Source of the DNA: an uncultured Christensenella sp.
GTDB lineage: Bacteria > Bacillota_A > Clostridia > Christensenellales > Borkfalkiaceae
Assembly: GCA_910579295.1 (NCBI GenBank)
Contig: CAJTTC010000021.1
Span: 1 to 28,200 of the forward strand
Direction of reading: 5' to 3'
Length of the DNA: 28,200 bases
Below, in pieces: positions 13,797 through 21,414 of this stretch. The notes beneath the pieces were generated by a model. It was given only the letters and a program-made list of their open reading frames with translations. It did not search any database and was not told where the DNA came from. How positions within the stretch are numbered: position 1 is the first letter of the stretch; every line of letters begins with the position of its first letter. The translations under genes and the position numbers were made by a program.

Positions 13797-14201
13797 ATGT
13801 CAAGAAGAAAGGAATTTAACACAAAGTACTCGCCAAAATTTAAGATAGCTGTTATAATGGATATGCGTGAGAACCATTTAAATTACAGCGATACTGTGAG
13901 AAGATATTGGGGAGTAAAAACAAAAACGGAATGCTCCAAACACCGTTCACAGGTGCGCTTGTGGGAACACATATACTTGGAAGAAGGAGCGGCTGGACTA
14001 ATGGCAGAACGTCGCGGGAGAAAAAGCACGGGCAGACCGAGAAAGAAATTGTTAGATAAAGAAATTGAAAACGATTTAATTGCGGAAAACCAACGGTTAA
14101 AAGAACGCAATGAATATCTCGAAATGGAGATAGAATACTTAAAAAAATTAGATGCCTTAGTTCAGGCGAGAGAGCAACAGAACGAGAAAAAGCGCAAGTA
14201 G
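13797..14201 (+). CDS. IS3-family OrfA, helix-turn-helix protein
   Basis: A 134-residue protein that binds the ends of the element. The start at 13797 has GGAGGTG 9 bases upstream. It has an N-terminal helix-turn-helix region (about residues 10-60, KFKIAVIMDM to SQVRLWEHIY), a basic linker (GRKSTGRPRKK) and a C-terminal leucine-zipper-like helix (residues 95-120, ENQRLKERNEYLEMEIEYLK). The zipper is used for dimer formation in this family. The last base of its TAG is the first base of the OrfB GTG. Confidence 0.9.
   Translation: MSRRKEFNTKYSPKFKIAVIMDMRENHLNYSDTVRRYWGVKTKTECSKHRSQVRLWEHIYLEEGAAGLMAERRGRKSTGRPRKKLLDKEIENDLIAENQRLKERNEYLEMEIEYLKKLDALVQAREQQNEKKRK
14141..14147 (+). other. Slippery site for -1 frameshift in the IS
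   Basis: A-AAA-AAA in the OrfA frame (TTA AAA AAA TTA). The -1 frame is open from here through the OrfB start, so slippage would make the OrfAB transposase, the usual active form in IS3 elements. Confidence 0.75.
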
Positions 14202-15034
14202 TGCGTGAGCTAAGGCAAAGATTTAAATTAGGTTGGTTACTTACATATTCAAAGCTACCACGCAGTACGTTTTATTACTACCTTAAACAGAGTAAAACAG
14301 ATAAGTATTCAGTTGAGAAAGCAGAAATACAAGCACTGTTTGAAGCAAATAAGCAGCGTTACGGATATAGGCGTATAACCTCGTCATTAAGAGAAAAAGG
14401 CATAGTTTTAAACCACAAAACGGTATTAAAGGTAATGAAAAGCCTTAATTTAAGGGGTAAACAGCGCAAGAACGACAAGTATAATTCATATAAAGGCGAA
14501 GTTGGAAATGTTGCGGATAATCTATTAAACAGAGATTTCTATGCAAGCAAACCGTTTGAGAAACTTACTACCGACGTAACTCAATTTAACGTCTGTGATG
14601 ACAAGGTATATCTATCTCCTATAATGGACTTATACAACAGAGAGATAATATCTTACTCTATATCGTTAAGCCCAAATCTTGAACAGATACGTGAAATGCT
14701 GCAAGGCTTGACGGAAAGACTGCCGAGCGATGCAACTCCCATCTTCCATTCAGACCAAGGCTGGCAGTACCAACACTCCGAATACCAAAGATATTTGCAG
14801 GAGCATAACATTATCCAAAGTATGTCGCGCAAGGGCAACTGTATGGATAACGGAGCAATGGAAAACTTCTTTGGAAGATTGAAAGTAGAGATGTTTTACG
14901 GCGAAAGGTTCAGCTCGGTTGAAGATTTCATTGACAAGCTTCATTCTTATATTTATTACTACAACAATGAGAGAATTTCTCTCAAACTAAAAGGAATGAG
15001 CCCTGTACAATACAGAACTCATTACCAATTCTAA
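14201..15034 (+). CDS. IS3-family OrfB, DDE transposase
   Basis: A 277-residue catalytic part with an HTH_21-like N-terminal region (YGYRRITSSLREKG near residues 54-67) and an RNase-H-fold integrase core. The DDE triad is visible as D125 (TTDVTQF), D185 (FHSDQGWQY) and E221 (NGAMENFFGRLK), with the 35-residue D-E spacing of the family. The start is a GTG overlapping the OrfA stop; production as an OrfAB fusion by frameshift is likely. No disruption is seen. Confidence 0.95.
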   Translation: MRELRQRFKLGWLLTYSKLPRSTFYYYLKQSKTDKYSVEKAEIQALFEANKQRYGYRRITSSLREKGIVLNHKTVLKVMKSLNLRGKQRKNDKYNSYKGEVGNVADNLLNRDFYASKPFEKLTTDVTQFNVCDDKVYLSPIMDLYNREIISYSISLSPNLEQIREMLQGLTERLPSDATPIFHSDQGWQYQHSEYQRYLQEHNIIQSMSRKGNCMDNGAMENFFGRLKVEMFYGERFSSVEDFIDKLHSYIYYYNNERISLKLKGMSPVQYRTHYQF

Positions 15035-15073
15035 TTTATTTAATTTTTTGTCCAAACTTTGGGGTTCACTTCA

Positions 15074-15089
15074 GTTCCGCGCGGGCGGC
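15074..15089. repeat. Right half of the split hairpin, with target duplication
   Basis: GTTCC (15074-15078) repeats the left target sequence, and GCGCGGGCGGC (15079-15089) pairs with 13733-13743 over 11 bp. Removing the IS restores a perfect hairpin with a 5-base loop, followed by TTTAAATTTT. Confidence 0.85.
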
Positions 15090-15110
15090 ATTTAAATTTT
15101 GTCTGATTAT

Positions 15111-15218
15111 CGCGCAAGTAATTAAAGGACTTGGCGGCGGGGACACCCCGCGTTTTGCTGATGTAACGTCTGTCTGCCGCGCAAGCGATTAAAGGACTTG
15201 GCGGCGGGGACACCCCGC
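15111..15218. repeat. Two 41-bp palindromic repeats
   Basis: Copies at 15111-15151 and 15178-15218, differing only by TA versus CG in CGCGCAAG(TA/CG)ATTAAAGG. Each ends in the hairpin GCGGGG-ACA-CCCCGC. The ACA loop and GC-rich stem resemble the hairpin of the 70-bp repeats at 10110 and 26344, so the two may be branches of one repeat family. Confidence 0.8.
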
Positions 15219-15526
15219 TATTTTATAAGTCTTAAATGACGGGGCAATCCGTCAACCCAAAGCGGAGTAATTTCCGACTGAATAAGCGGACGGATATAGT
15301 GAATAAGCTCGGGTGTTACGTACGTGCCGTCGGCAACCTTGACGCCCTCTGAAACGGCTATGACTATCGAGCTTCTTCAACGTAGCAAAAATCTTGTCGT
15401 AAGTCTTTTCGTTACCCTCGATCGCAGGCAACTTGTAACGGCACGAACCGAGGAAGGACGACGGCGAGCTGTTAAGCAAATCCATATCCAAATCGTTTTT
15501 AATCTGAGTAGACAGATCAACGACGT
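15218..15526 (-). pseudogene. Collapsed remnant of a 6-phosphofructokinase gene (PPi-type)
   Basis: Reading leftward from 15526, one frame gives DVVDLSTQIKNDLDMDLLNS, then SPSSFLGSCRYKLP and ETYDKIF-like residues, the early part of a long (PPi-type) phosphofructokinase with its GSCRYKL motif. At about 15370 the match jumps to another frame reading SIVIAVSEGVKVADG and then TYVTPELIHYIRPLI...GLPR to a stop at 15218, which resemble mid and C-terminal parts of that family. The start and most of the centre are missing, and the pieces are out of frame, so no enzyme can be made. The remnant abuts a copied piece of rpsI. Confidence 0.6.
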
Positions 15527-15585
15527 CGTACTTCTTTCTCTCCTTCGCTCTCGGATCGCGCGTAAGGAATCCCTCTTTCTTTAAT
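15527..15585 (-). repeat. 59-bp exact copy of part of rpsI
   Basis: Identical to 15703-15761, which encodes the KKEGFLTRDPRAKERKKY part of ribosomal protein S9. The copy lies 176 bp downstream, directly fused to the phosphofructokinase remnant. In frame it still reads the S9 residues, but without a start or an S9 body. Confidence 0.9.
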
Positions 15586-15633
15586 ACTTTGAAAATAATG
15601 CACGCCGCTCTCGCTTCCCTATTAAAAAAATAA

Positions 15634-15653
15634 ACACACCCTTGCGGGTGTGT
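15634..15653. terminator. Terminator after rpsI
   Basis: ACACACCC and GGGTGTGT around a TTGC loop, with A and T runs on both sides. It lies 5 bases after the rpsI stop codon and would end the rplM-rpsI transcript. Confidence 0.85.
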
Positions 15654-15658
15654 TTTTT

Positions 15659-16072
15659 TTATCTCTTTGAGAACTGAGGTGCGCGGCGTGCTTTCTTCAA
15701 GCCGTACTTCTTTCTCTCCTTCGCTCTCGGATCGCGCGTAAGGAATCCCTCTTTCTTTAATGCGGGTCTGCAATCGGGTTCAGCCTGCAACAGAGCGCGT
15801 GCTATACCCAAACGGATAGCGCCTGCCTGTCCCGTATAGCCGCCGCCGTATACGTTTACCATAACGTCGTACTTACCTTCTACGCCCAAGAGCGCAAGGG
15901 GCTGCTTTACCTGATACTGAATGAGTCCCTGAGGAAAGTAATCTTCAAAGGCTCTGTCATTTATTACAATAGTGCCCGTTCCTGCGGGAATAAGACGAAC
16001 GCGGGCAATAGCCTTCTTTCTTCTGCCTGTTCCCCAAAACTGCAACTTTTTCTTCAAATTAGCCTTAGCCAT
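15659..16072 (-). CDS. rpsI: 30S ribosomal protein S9 (uS9)
   Basis: A 137-residue core ribosomal protein whose C-terminal tail reaches the P-site tRNA in the small subunit. The family patterns are clear: TGRRKKAIARVRL near the N terminus, GGGYTGQAGAIRLGIARAL in the middle, LTRDPRAKERKKYG and the final QFSKR tail. It follows rplM with a 21-base gap, the usual bacterial order. Part of its 3' coding region is duplicated downstream at 15527-15585. The gene itself looks intact. Confidence 0.98.
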   Translation of the reverse strand: MAKANLKKKLQFWGTGRRKKAIARVRLIPAGTGTIVINDRAFEDYFPQGLIQYQVKQPLALLGVEGKYDVMVNVYGGGYTGQAGAIRLGIARALLQAEPDCRPALKKEGFLTRDPRAKERKKYGLKKARRAPQFSKR

Positions 16073-16093
16073 AATATCTCCTTAACCTTACCT

Positions 16094-16525
16094 TTAAAAT
16101 AATTTAAGCTCTTCGGGCTTCTGCGCGGAATGATTGTGTTCTCCGCCCTTGTATACTCTGAGTTTCTTTATCATATCCCTGCCCAAAGAGTTTTTGGGGA
16201 GCATTCCTCTTACAGCTTCGTATACGGCGAGGTCGCTCTTCTCGGCGAGCATCTTCTTGTAAGAAATTTCTTTCAAGCCGCCGATGTAACCCGTATGATA
16301 TCTGTAAAACTTATCGTCGAGCTTCTTTCCCGTCAAAACGACCTTATCCGAATTTAAAATTATTACGAAATCGCCGCAATCTACGTTAGGCGTAAAAGTG
16401 GGCTTATTCTTGCCGCGAAGAATAGCCGCTACCTTTGACGCGAGTCTTCCCAAAGGAACGCCGGCCGCATCGACAACGTACCACTTTCTTTCTACTGTCT
16501 GGGCATTTGCCATATAGGTTTTCAT
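16094..16525 (-). CDS. rplM: 50S ribosomal protein L13 (uL13)
   Basis: A 143-residue protein of standard length with the uL13 patterns WYVVDAAGVPLGRLAS, NVDCGDFVIILNS, KFYRYHTGYIGGLK and the KNSLGRDMIKKLRVYKG segment near residues 111-127. L13 is an early assembly protein of the large subunit. AAGGAG lies 6 bases before the ATG. It is first in the rplM-rpsI operon, with a promoter and a structured leader that may control it. Confidence 0.98.
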   Translation of the reverse strand: MKTYMANAQTVERKWYVVDAAGVPLGRLASKVAAILRGKNKPTFTPNVDCGDFVIILNSDKVVLTGKKLDDKFYRYHTGYIGGLKEISYKKMLAEKSDLAVYEAVRGMLPKNSLGRDMIKKLRVYKGGEHNHSAQKPEELKLF

Positions 16526-16538
16526 TGTTTTCTCCTTA

Positions 16539-16559
16539 TCGGCCCCCCTCGGAAACCGA
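16539..16559 (-). promoter_or_regulatory. Hairpin in the rplM leader, possible L13 autoregulatory element
   Basis: In the mRNA the arms UCGGUUUCC and GGGGGCCGA pair over 9 bp, using three G-U pairs that would not form on the other strand, with a GAG loop. It ends two bases before the SD region. L13 operons of Bacillota often carry a regulatory leader; whether this one fits that family was not tested. Confidence 0.45.
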
Positions 16560-16603
16560 CGCTATTTCACCGAATTTTTCTTTATTTCCGTCAATGTAAG
16601 ACT

Positions 16604-16632
16604 ATTTTATTATTAAATGACACTTATGTCAA
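16604..16632 (-). promoter_or_regulatory. Promoter of the rplM-rpsI operon
   Basis: On the minus strand, TTGACA (16627-16632), a 17-base spacer and TAAAAT (16604-16609), giving a leader of about 70 bases before the ATG of rplM. Confidence 0.75.
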
Positions 16633-16735
16633 GCCGTTTTGCGTGCGGAAGCAAACTTTTTTATTAAATTTAAATTATTTTTTAACAGGCTTTTTTACGT
16701 TATTTAAATGAAGTCCCAACACGCCCGCGCTCAAA

Positions 16736-18541
16736 TCATTTCTTTAAAAGAACGGCTTTTATCCTCTTCACGCCCGCCGACACGTTTTCCTGCTTGGTAA
16801 TTTTAAATTCACCCAGAAGCCCCGTGCGCTCAGCATGAGGTCCGCCGCAAATCTCCTTGGAGAAATCGCCTATGGTATAGGTCTTGACTACCTCTCCGTA
16901 CTTGCTCTCGAACAGTCCCGTAAAGCCCTCTTCGCGCGCCTGCTCCAAGGGAATTTCGCGCATAACGACGGGCAAATCCTGCCTGATTACGCCGTTAACC
17001 GTATCCTCGACGGCTTTTACCTCTTCGGGGGTGAGCTTGCGCGAGAAGTTGAAGTCGAAGCGCAATCTCTCCTCGGTTATGTTAGAGCCCTTCTGCGAGA
17101 TATCCTCCGAGCACACCTTTTTGAGAGCCGCGTGCAACAGATGGGTTGCGGTGTGGAGATAGGTTGTTTCTTCCTTGTGGTCGGCAAGTCCGCAGGCAAA
17201 CTTCTGCTCGCTGCCCGCCCTCGATTTCGCCTGATGCTCGCCGAACGCCGCGTTATAGCCGTCCACGTCGACCTTTAAGCCCTTTTCCGCCGCCATTTCT
17301 ACGGTAATTTCTACGGGGAAGCCGTAAGTATCGTACAGGTGGAACGCCGTTACGCCGTCGATTACGCCGCCCGCGGGAAGCGAAGCCGCAACCTTTTCGA
17401 ACTCCTTTATACCCTGCGCGAGCGTCTTGGAGAACTTGGTTTCCTCCTTGTCGAGCTCCTCCGCGATTTTAGCCGCGTTTGCGACAAGCTCGGGATAGAC
17501 GTCGGCGTACTTCCCTATAATCGTCTTGGAAATTTCGTTGAGCGCGCCCTGCGGCAAACCGATATTTCTGCCGAAGCGCACCGCGCGCCTTATAATTCGC
17601 CTTAAAATATAGCCCTGATCGGTGTTGGAGGGCACTACGCCCTTGGGGTCGCCGAGCATAAATGTCGCCGTGCGCATATGGTCGAGCACTACGCGGAAAG
17701 CCTTTGTCGTCTGCCCGTTCTCGCCGTAGGTGTGCCCCGTCAGCTCCTCGATTTTAGCGATAGCCTTTTCGAATATGTCCGTCTCGTAAACGCTGTCCTT
17801 GCCGTTGAGTATGCAGAGCGTACGCTCCAACCCCATTCCCGTATCGACGTTTTTTTGAGCGAGAGGCTCGTACTTGCCCTGCTCGTTCTTGTTGTACTGC
17901 ATAAACACGTCGTTCCAGATTTCGAGGAACGTTCCCTTGGGCGCGTCGTCGAATTGGTCGGAAGCGAGCTTGTCCGCCGCCGCGTGGTTGCGGATTATGT
18001 GCATTTCCGTATCGGGCCCGCACGGTCCGGTCGTGCCCGCAGGACCCCACCAGTTGCCGCTCTTGGGCAAGAAGTAGACGTTTTCGGGAAGAATGCCGCA
18101 CTCTATCCACTTGTTTGCGCTCTCCTCGTCGCGGGGGCAGTCGTCGTCGCCCGCAAAGCAGGTTACGGCGATGTCCTCAACGGGTATGCCGAGATATTCG
18201 GGCGAAGTGAGAAACTCGAACGACCAGGGAATCATTTCGTTTTTAAAGTAATCGCCGAGCGACCAATTGCCCAGCATTTCGAAGAAAGTACAGTGCGAGC
18301 TGTCGCCCACCTCGTCTATATCGCCCGTACGCACGCACTTCTGCACGTCGCAGAGCCGTTTGCCCGCGGGGTGCTTTTCGCCCAGAAGATAGGGCACGAG
18401 CGGGTGCATTCCCGCAGTCGTGAACAACACCGTGGGGTCGTTTTCGGGTATGAGCGAAGCCGACGCTATTACGGCGTGCCCCTTGCTCTTAAAGAAATCA
18501 AGGTACATCTTTCTCAAACTTTCACTTGTCAACGTTTTCAT
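16736..18541 (-). CDS. alaS: Short-form alanine-tRNA ligase
   Basis: Charges tRNA-Ala. The ATG at 18541 has GAGG 8 bases upstream; the frame runs 19 codons further without an SD. The 601-residue product has the class II catalytic core (SLIPENDPTVLFTTAGMHPLVP, CVRTGDIDEVG, FFEMLGNWSLGDYFK, NTDQGYILRRIIRRAVRFG) and the zinc-type editing motifs H463-x3-H467 and C565-x3-H569. Usual bacterial AlaRS has about 870 residues. This one lacks the beta-barrel half of the editing domain, with its TPFYAESGGQ-like motif, and the whole C-terminal C-Ala region; it ends soon after the CGGPH motif. It follows cysS by 80 bases on the same strand. It is probably the working housekeeping enzyme, as no disruption is seen. 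Confidence 0.93.
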   Translation of the reverse strand: MKTLTSESLRKMYLDFFKSKGHAVIASASLIPENDPTVLFTTAGMHPLVPYLLGEKHPAGKRLCDVQKCVRTGDIDEVGDSSHCTFFEMLGNWSLGDYFKNEMIPWSFEFLTSPEYLGIPVEDIAVTCFAGDDDCPRDEESANKWIECGILPENVYFLPKSGNWWGPAGTTGPCGPDTEMHIIRNHAAADKLASDQFDDAPKGTFLEIWNDVFMQYNKNEQGKYEPLAQKNVDTGMGLERTLCILNGKDSVYETDIFEKAIAKIEELTGHTYGENGQTTKAFRVVLDHMRTATFMLGDPKGVVPSNTDQGYILRRIIRRAVRFGRNIGLPQGALNEISKTIIGKYADVYPELVANAAKIAEELDKEETKFSKTLAQGIKEFEKVAASLPAGGVIDGVTAFHLYDTYGFPVEITVEMAAEKGLKVDVDGYNAAFGEHQAKSRAGSEQKFACGLADHKEETTYLHTATHLLHAALKKVCSEDISQKGSNITEERLRFDFNFSRKLTPEEVKAVEDTVNGVIRQDLPVVMREIPLEQAREEGFTGLFESKYGEVVKTYTIGDFSKEICGGPHAERTGLLGEFKITKQENVSAGVKRIKAVLLKK

Positions 18542-18621
18542 ATCTTTATCCTCTTTATTTAATGCGGAATGCGGAATTTTCAAATACGGATCACGCAATC
18601 ATATTTCCGCATTGATTTGTT

Positions 18622-20019
18622 TTATTTTTTAACGACTTCGTAGCCCTCTTTACCGTCCTTGACGGCGTAACCGAGCCTGTCTATCTCCGCACGGAGCGCG
18701 TCCGCCTCAGCCCAATTGCGCGCAAGCTTAGCCTGCCAACGCTTTTCGGCAAGCCCGACCACCTCCGCAGGAACGCTTTCCACGTTATTCGCCTTGCTTT
18801 CAACCTCGGCAAGGTACTGCGCCGCGTCCTTTTTGAATATGCCGAGAAGCGAATAAGTCTTTTTGACTTGCGCTACGTCGTCGGCGCAGGTGCTGTCGCC
18901 CGCCGCAAGCTTAGCCGAAATTTTTTTGAATATACCGAACAAATCGGACAGCGCGAGCGCCGTGTTGAAATCGTCGTCCATACACTCGTCAAAGCGGCTG
19001 TCTATTTCTGAATTGCCCGCAACTCCCTTGCCGTACTTGCTTTCAACCGCCGATATAGTACGGTAAAAATCCGTCAGATGCTTTTCGGCGTCGGGGAAAA
19101 GGTTGTCGGTTATATTTATGTCGTTGCGGTAATTGGTCTGCAACAGCGCGAACTTAATCGCCTCGTTGGAATAACTCTTCAATAAATCTTCAAGCAACAG
19201 GCTGTTGCCGAGGCTCTTCGACATCTTCTGTCCGTTGACCTTGATAAGCCCGTTATGCGTCCAATATTTTACAAATCTCTTGCCCGTAAGGCTTTCGGTC
19301 TGAGCTATCTCGTTTTCGTGGTGCGGGAATATCAGGTCGCGCCCGCCGCCGTGTATGTCTATCTGCTCGCCGAATGCGGCGCGGTTCATAGCCGAGCACT
19401 CGATGTGCCAGCCCGGTCTGCCCTCGCCCCAGGGCGAACGCCAGCTTATCTCGCCCTCTTTCGCCGCCTTCCACAGAGCGAAGTCCGCGGGATTTCTCTT
19501 CTCCTCGCCGTTGTCTATACGCACGCCGTCGAGCATATCCTCTACCGTTCTGTTGGACAGACAGCCATAGCCTTTAAAGCTCGTCACGTCGAAGTAGACG
19601 TCGCCGCACGGCACGGCATAGGCATGTCCCTTTGCGATCAGCTCGGATATAAAGTCTATTATGTTATCTATATTCTCCGTCGCTTTCAGCCAAACGGTAG
19701 GGTCGTCGATATCCATTTCGCGCATTACGCGGTCAATCTTCTCTATCGTCATTGCCGCGTACCTGTCGGCGGGTATGCCCGTTTCCCTCGAACGCGCGAT
19801 TATCTTGTCGTCGACGTCGGTGTAGTTGCGGGCGTACGTTACAGAGTATCCCTTCTTTTCGAGATATTTCCTTATTATATCGTATATGAGAGCCTGAAAG
19901 CCGTGACCTATGTGCGCCTCGCCCGACACGGTTATGCCGCAGGCGTACATCCTGACCTTGCCCTTCTCCAACGGCGCAAATTCTTCCTTAGTCCTCGTCA
20001 GTGTGTTGTATATCCGCAT
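18622..20019 (-). CDS. cysS: Cysteine-tRNA ligase
   Basis: Class I synthetase charging tRNA-Cys with ATP. The 465-residue protein has HIGH at residues 36-39, KMSKS at 265-269, and the zinc-site pattern (C27 in YACGITV, C208 in WHIECSAM, and HHENE near 233-237). The C-terminal helical domain and the ERLGYAVKDG-like tail are present. The residues before HIGH are CGITVSGEA where CGPTVYDYA is more usual. It overlaps cysE by 32 bases, so the two are coupled; this pairing links cysteine synthesis with its use in translation. Confidence 0.97.
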   Translation of the reverse strand: MRIYNTLTRTKEEFAPLEKGKVRMYACGITVSGEAHIGHGFQALIYDIIRKYLEKKGYSVTYARNYTDVDDKIIARSRETGIPADRYAAMTIEKIDRVMREMDIDDPTVWLKATENIDNIIDFISELIAKGHAYAVPCGDVYFDVTSFKGYGCLSNRTVEDMLDGVRIDNGEEKRNPADFALWKAAKEGEISWRSPWGEGRPGWHIECSAMNRAAFGEQIDIHGGGRDLIFPHHENEIAQTESLTGKRFVKYWTHNGLIKVNGQKMSKSLGNSLLLEDLLKSYSNEAIKFALLQTNYRNDINITDNLFPDAEKHLTDFYRTISAVESKYGKGVAGNSEIDSRFDECMDDDFNTALALSDLFGIFKKISAKLAAGDSTCADDVAQVKKTYSLLGIFKKDAAQYLAEVESKANNVESVPAEVVGLAEKRWQAKLARNWAEADALRAEIDRLGYAVKDGKEGYEVVKK

Positions 20020-20641
20020 CGTTCTTTACCTCGTGTTTTATACTCAGCCTTTCCTCCAAGGCGAACACCCTTTCGCGCAGAGCGCACAGCTCTCTCAGCA
20101 TAGGGTCGTCCTTTTCCTGCGCCAGATCGACGCCCTCTTTACTGCCGCCTATTCTTACCACTCTCGCGGGCACGCCGACTACGGTTGCGTGAGGAGGAAC
20201 GTCGCGCAGAACCACTGCTCCCGCGCCTACCTTGGCGTAATCGCCCACCGTTATATTGCCGAGGATTTTAGCGCCCGCCGATATAACGCAGTTTTCTCCC
20301 ACCGTGGGGTGGCGTTTGCCAGTTTCCTTACCCGTGCCGCCGAGCGTACACCCCTGATAGAGCACCGTGCCGGTGCCTATCTCCGCCGTTTCACCTATTA
20401 CGACGCCCTCGCCGTGGTCGATAAATACCCCCGGGGCGATTTTTGCGGCGGGATGAATTTCAATCCCCGTCAGCCGCTTTGTACGCTGACTTATCATTCG
20501 CGCGAGCAACCTGAAACGTATTCGGTAGAAAAAATGCGCCCGCCTGTGACGCGCAAGCGCCCTGACTCCCGAATAGGTCAGCCATATTTCGAATTTATTG
20601 CGCGCGGCAGGGTCGTTCCGCATAGCCGCGTCTATATCCAT
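19988..20641 (-). CDS. cysE: Serine O-acetyltransferase
   Basis: Makes O-acetylserine from serine and acetyl-CoA, the first step of cysteine synthesis. The 217-residue length and the left-handed beta-helix hexapeptides (IEIHPAAKIAPGVFIDHG, VVIGETAEIGTGTVLYQG, ATVVGVPARVV) fit the short clostridial form with a reduced N-terminal domain. Likely catalytic D75-H76 and H111 (KRHPTVG) are present. The C-terminal 50 residues form a charged helix that overlaps the start of cysS in another frame. It is first in the cysE-cysS-alaS series; no strong promoter was recognised upstream. Confidence 0.95.
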   Translation of the reverse strand: MDIDAAMRNDPAARNKFEIWLTYSGVRALARHRRAHFFYRIRFRLLARMISQRTKRLTGIEIHPAAKIAPGVFIDHGEGVVIGETAEIGTGTVLYQGCTLGGTGKETGKRHPTVGENCVISAGAKILGNITVGDYAKVGAGAVVLRDVPPHATVVGVPARVVRIGGSKEGVDLAQEKDDPMLRELCALRERVFALEERLSIKHEVKNDADIQHTDED

Positions 20642-20726
20642 TTTCAGTCTTTTAAAAATATTAAATCACACTCCGACGGCGTTTTCGCCGTTTATATTAT
20701 ATGTTGAGCCGCAACGTTAAGTTACG

Positions 20727-21380
20727 TCAGGTTTTAGCCGCCATTTTAAAGACGTCTCTCGACTTGCCTATAACGAAAATATGGTCGCCCTCCTCGAAAA
20801 CAAAGTCGGGCATCGGCGAGGGGTCGAGATGCTCGCCGCGCTTTATCGCCACAATATTTATCTTGAATTTTTTACGCACGTCGAGCTCTATAATCGACTT
20901 GCCCTCCCAAATCTTCATTATGGGCACTTCGAATATGGCGTAACCGTCGGTCAGAGCGACGTAATCGAAAATGTTATTGCCGTTGTGCCTTATCGCGAGC
21001 TTGTCTGCCGTTTCTCCGTCGGCGTATATGATTTCGTCCGCGCCTATCTTTTTAAGCAGCTCGCACTGTATATCGTCGCGGGCGCGTGCGGCGACGTACT
21101 TAGCTCCCAATTTTTTGAGCGTTATGGTCGTCAGCATCGAAGCTTCGAGGTCGTCGCCTATCGTCACAAAGCAGAGGTCGAACGACGGTATATCGAGCGC
21201 GCTCAACACGTCCTCGTGAGTGTATTCGGCAATTCTCGCGTCGGCAAAGCGCGAGGCAAGGCGGGTTATACGCTCCTCCCTGTTGTCTAAAATCATAACG
21301 TCGTGACCGAGGTCCTGCAACTTTTCGGCAAGGTGACTGCCAAGCCTGCCCATTCCGATAATAAGTACCGATTTTTTCAT
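20727..21380 (-). CDS. trkA: TrkA/KtrA-type potassium channel regulator
   Basis: A cytosolic gating subunit that binds nucleotides and controls the TrkH/KtrB channel. The 217-residue protein has an N-terminal RCK_N Rossmann domain (GMGRLGS at residues 9-15, D32 at the end of the second strand) and a C-terminal RCK_C domain (about residues 135-217, IIELDVRKKF, EEGDHIFVIG). It lies 34 bases after the channel gene on the same strand. The glycine motif has Leu where Phe is common (GRFG). Confidence 0.95.
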   Translation of the reverse strand: MKKSVLIIGMGRLGSHLAEKLQDLGHDVMILDNREERITRLASRFADARIAEYTHEDVLSALDIPSFDLCFVTIGDDLEASMLTTITLKKLGAKYVAARARDDIQCELLKKIGADEIIYADGETADKLAIRHNGNNIFDYVALTDGYAIFEVPIMKIWEGKSIIELDVRKKFKINIVAIKRGEHLDPSPMPDFVFEEGDHIFVIGKSRDVFKMAAKT

Positions 21381-21414
21381 AGATGTTTCCTGTATATATA
21401 ATTAAGTAAAAGAG

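Larger units (their letters stand above)
13749..15073 (+). mobile_element. Complete IS3-family (IS150-type) insertion sequence
   Basis: A 1325-bp element with terminal inverted repeats starting TGATATGCACCCC (left) and TGAAGTGAACCCC (right, reverse complement), 21 of 27 bases equal. It is flanked by a 5-bp direct duplication GTTCC. It carries two overlapping reading frames in the -1 relation used by IS3 elements. Ends, frames and target duplication are all intact, so the insertion looks recent and potentially active. Confidence 0.95.

Noticed and set aside
15252..15773. A 173-codon open frame overlapping the 3' end of rpsI, taken as a real gene.
   Set aside because: It runs through the rpsI terminator, the copied rpsI piece and out-of-frame phosphofructokinase pieces. 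It is a chance fusion of remnants.
20675..20692. ACGGCG-TTTT-CGCCGT hairpin between cysE and trkA as a terminator of trkA.
   Set aside because: It lies downstream of cysE's start, not of trkA's stop in the direction of transcription, and it lacks a T run on the minus strand. Its role is unclear.
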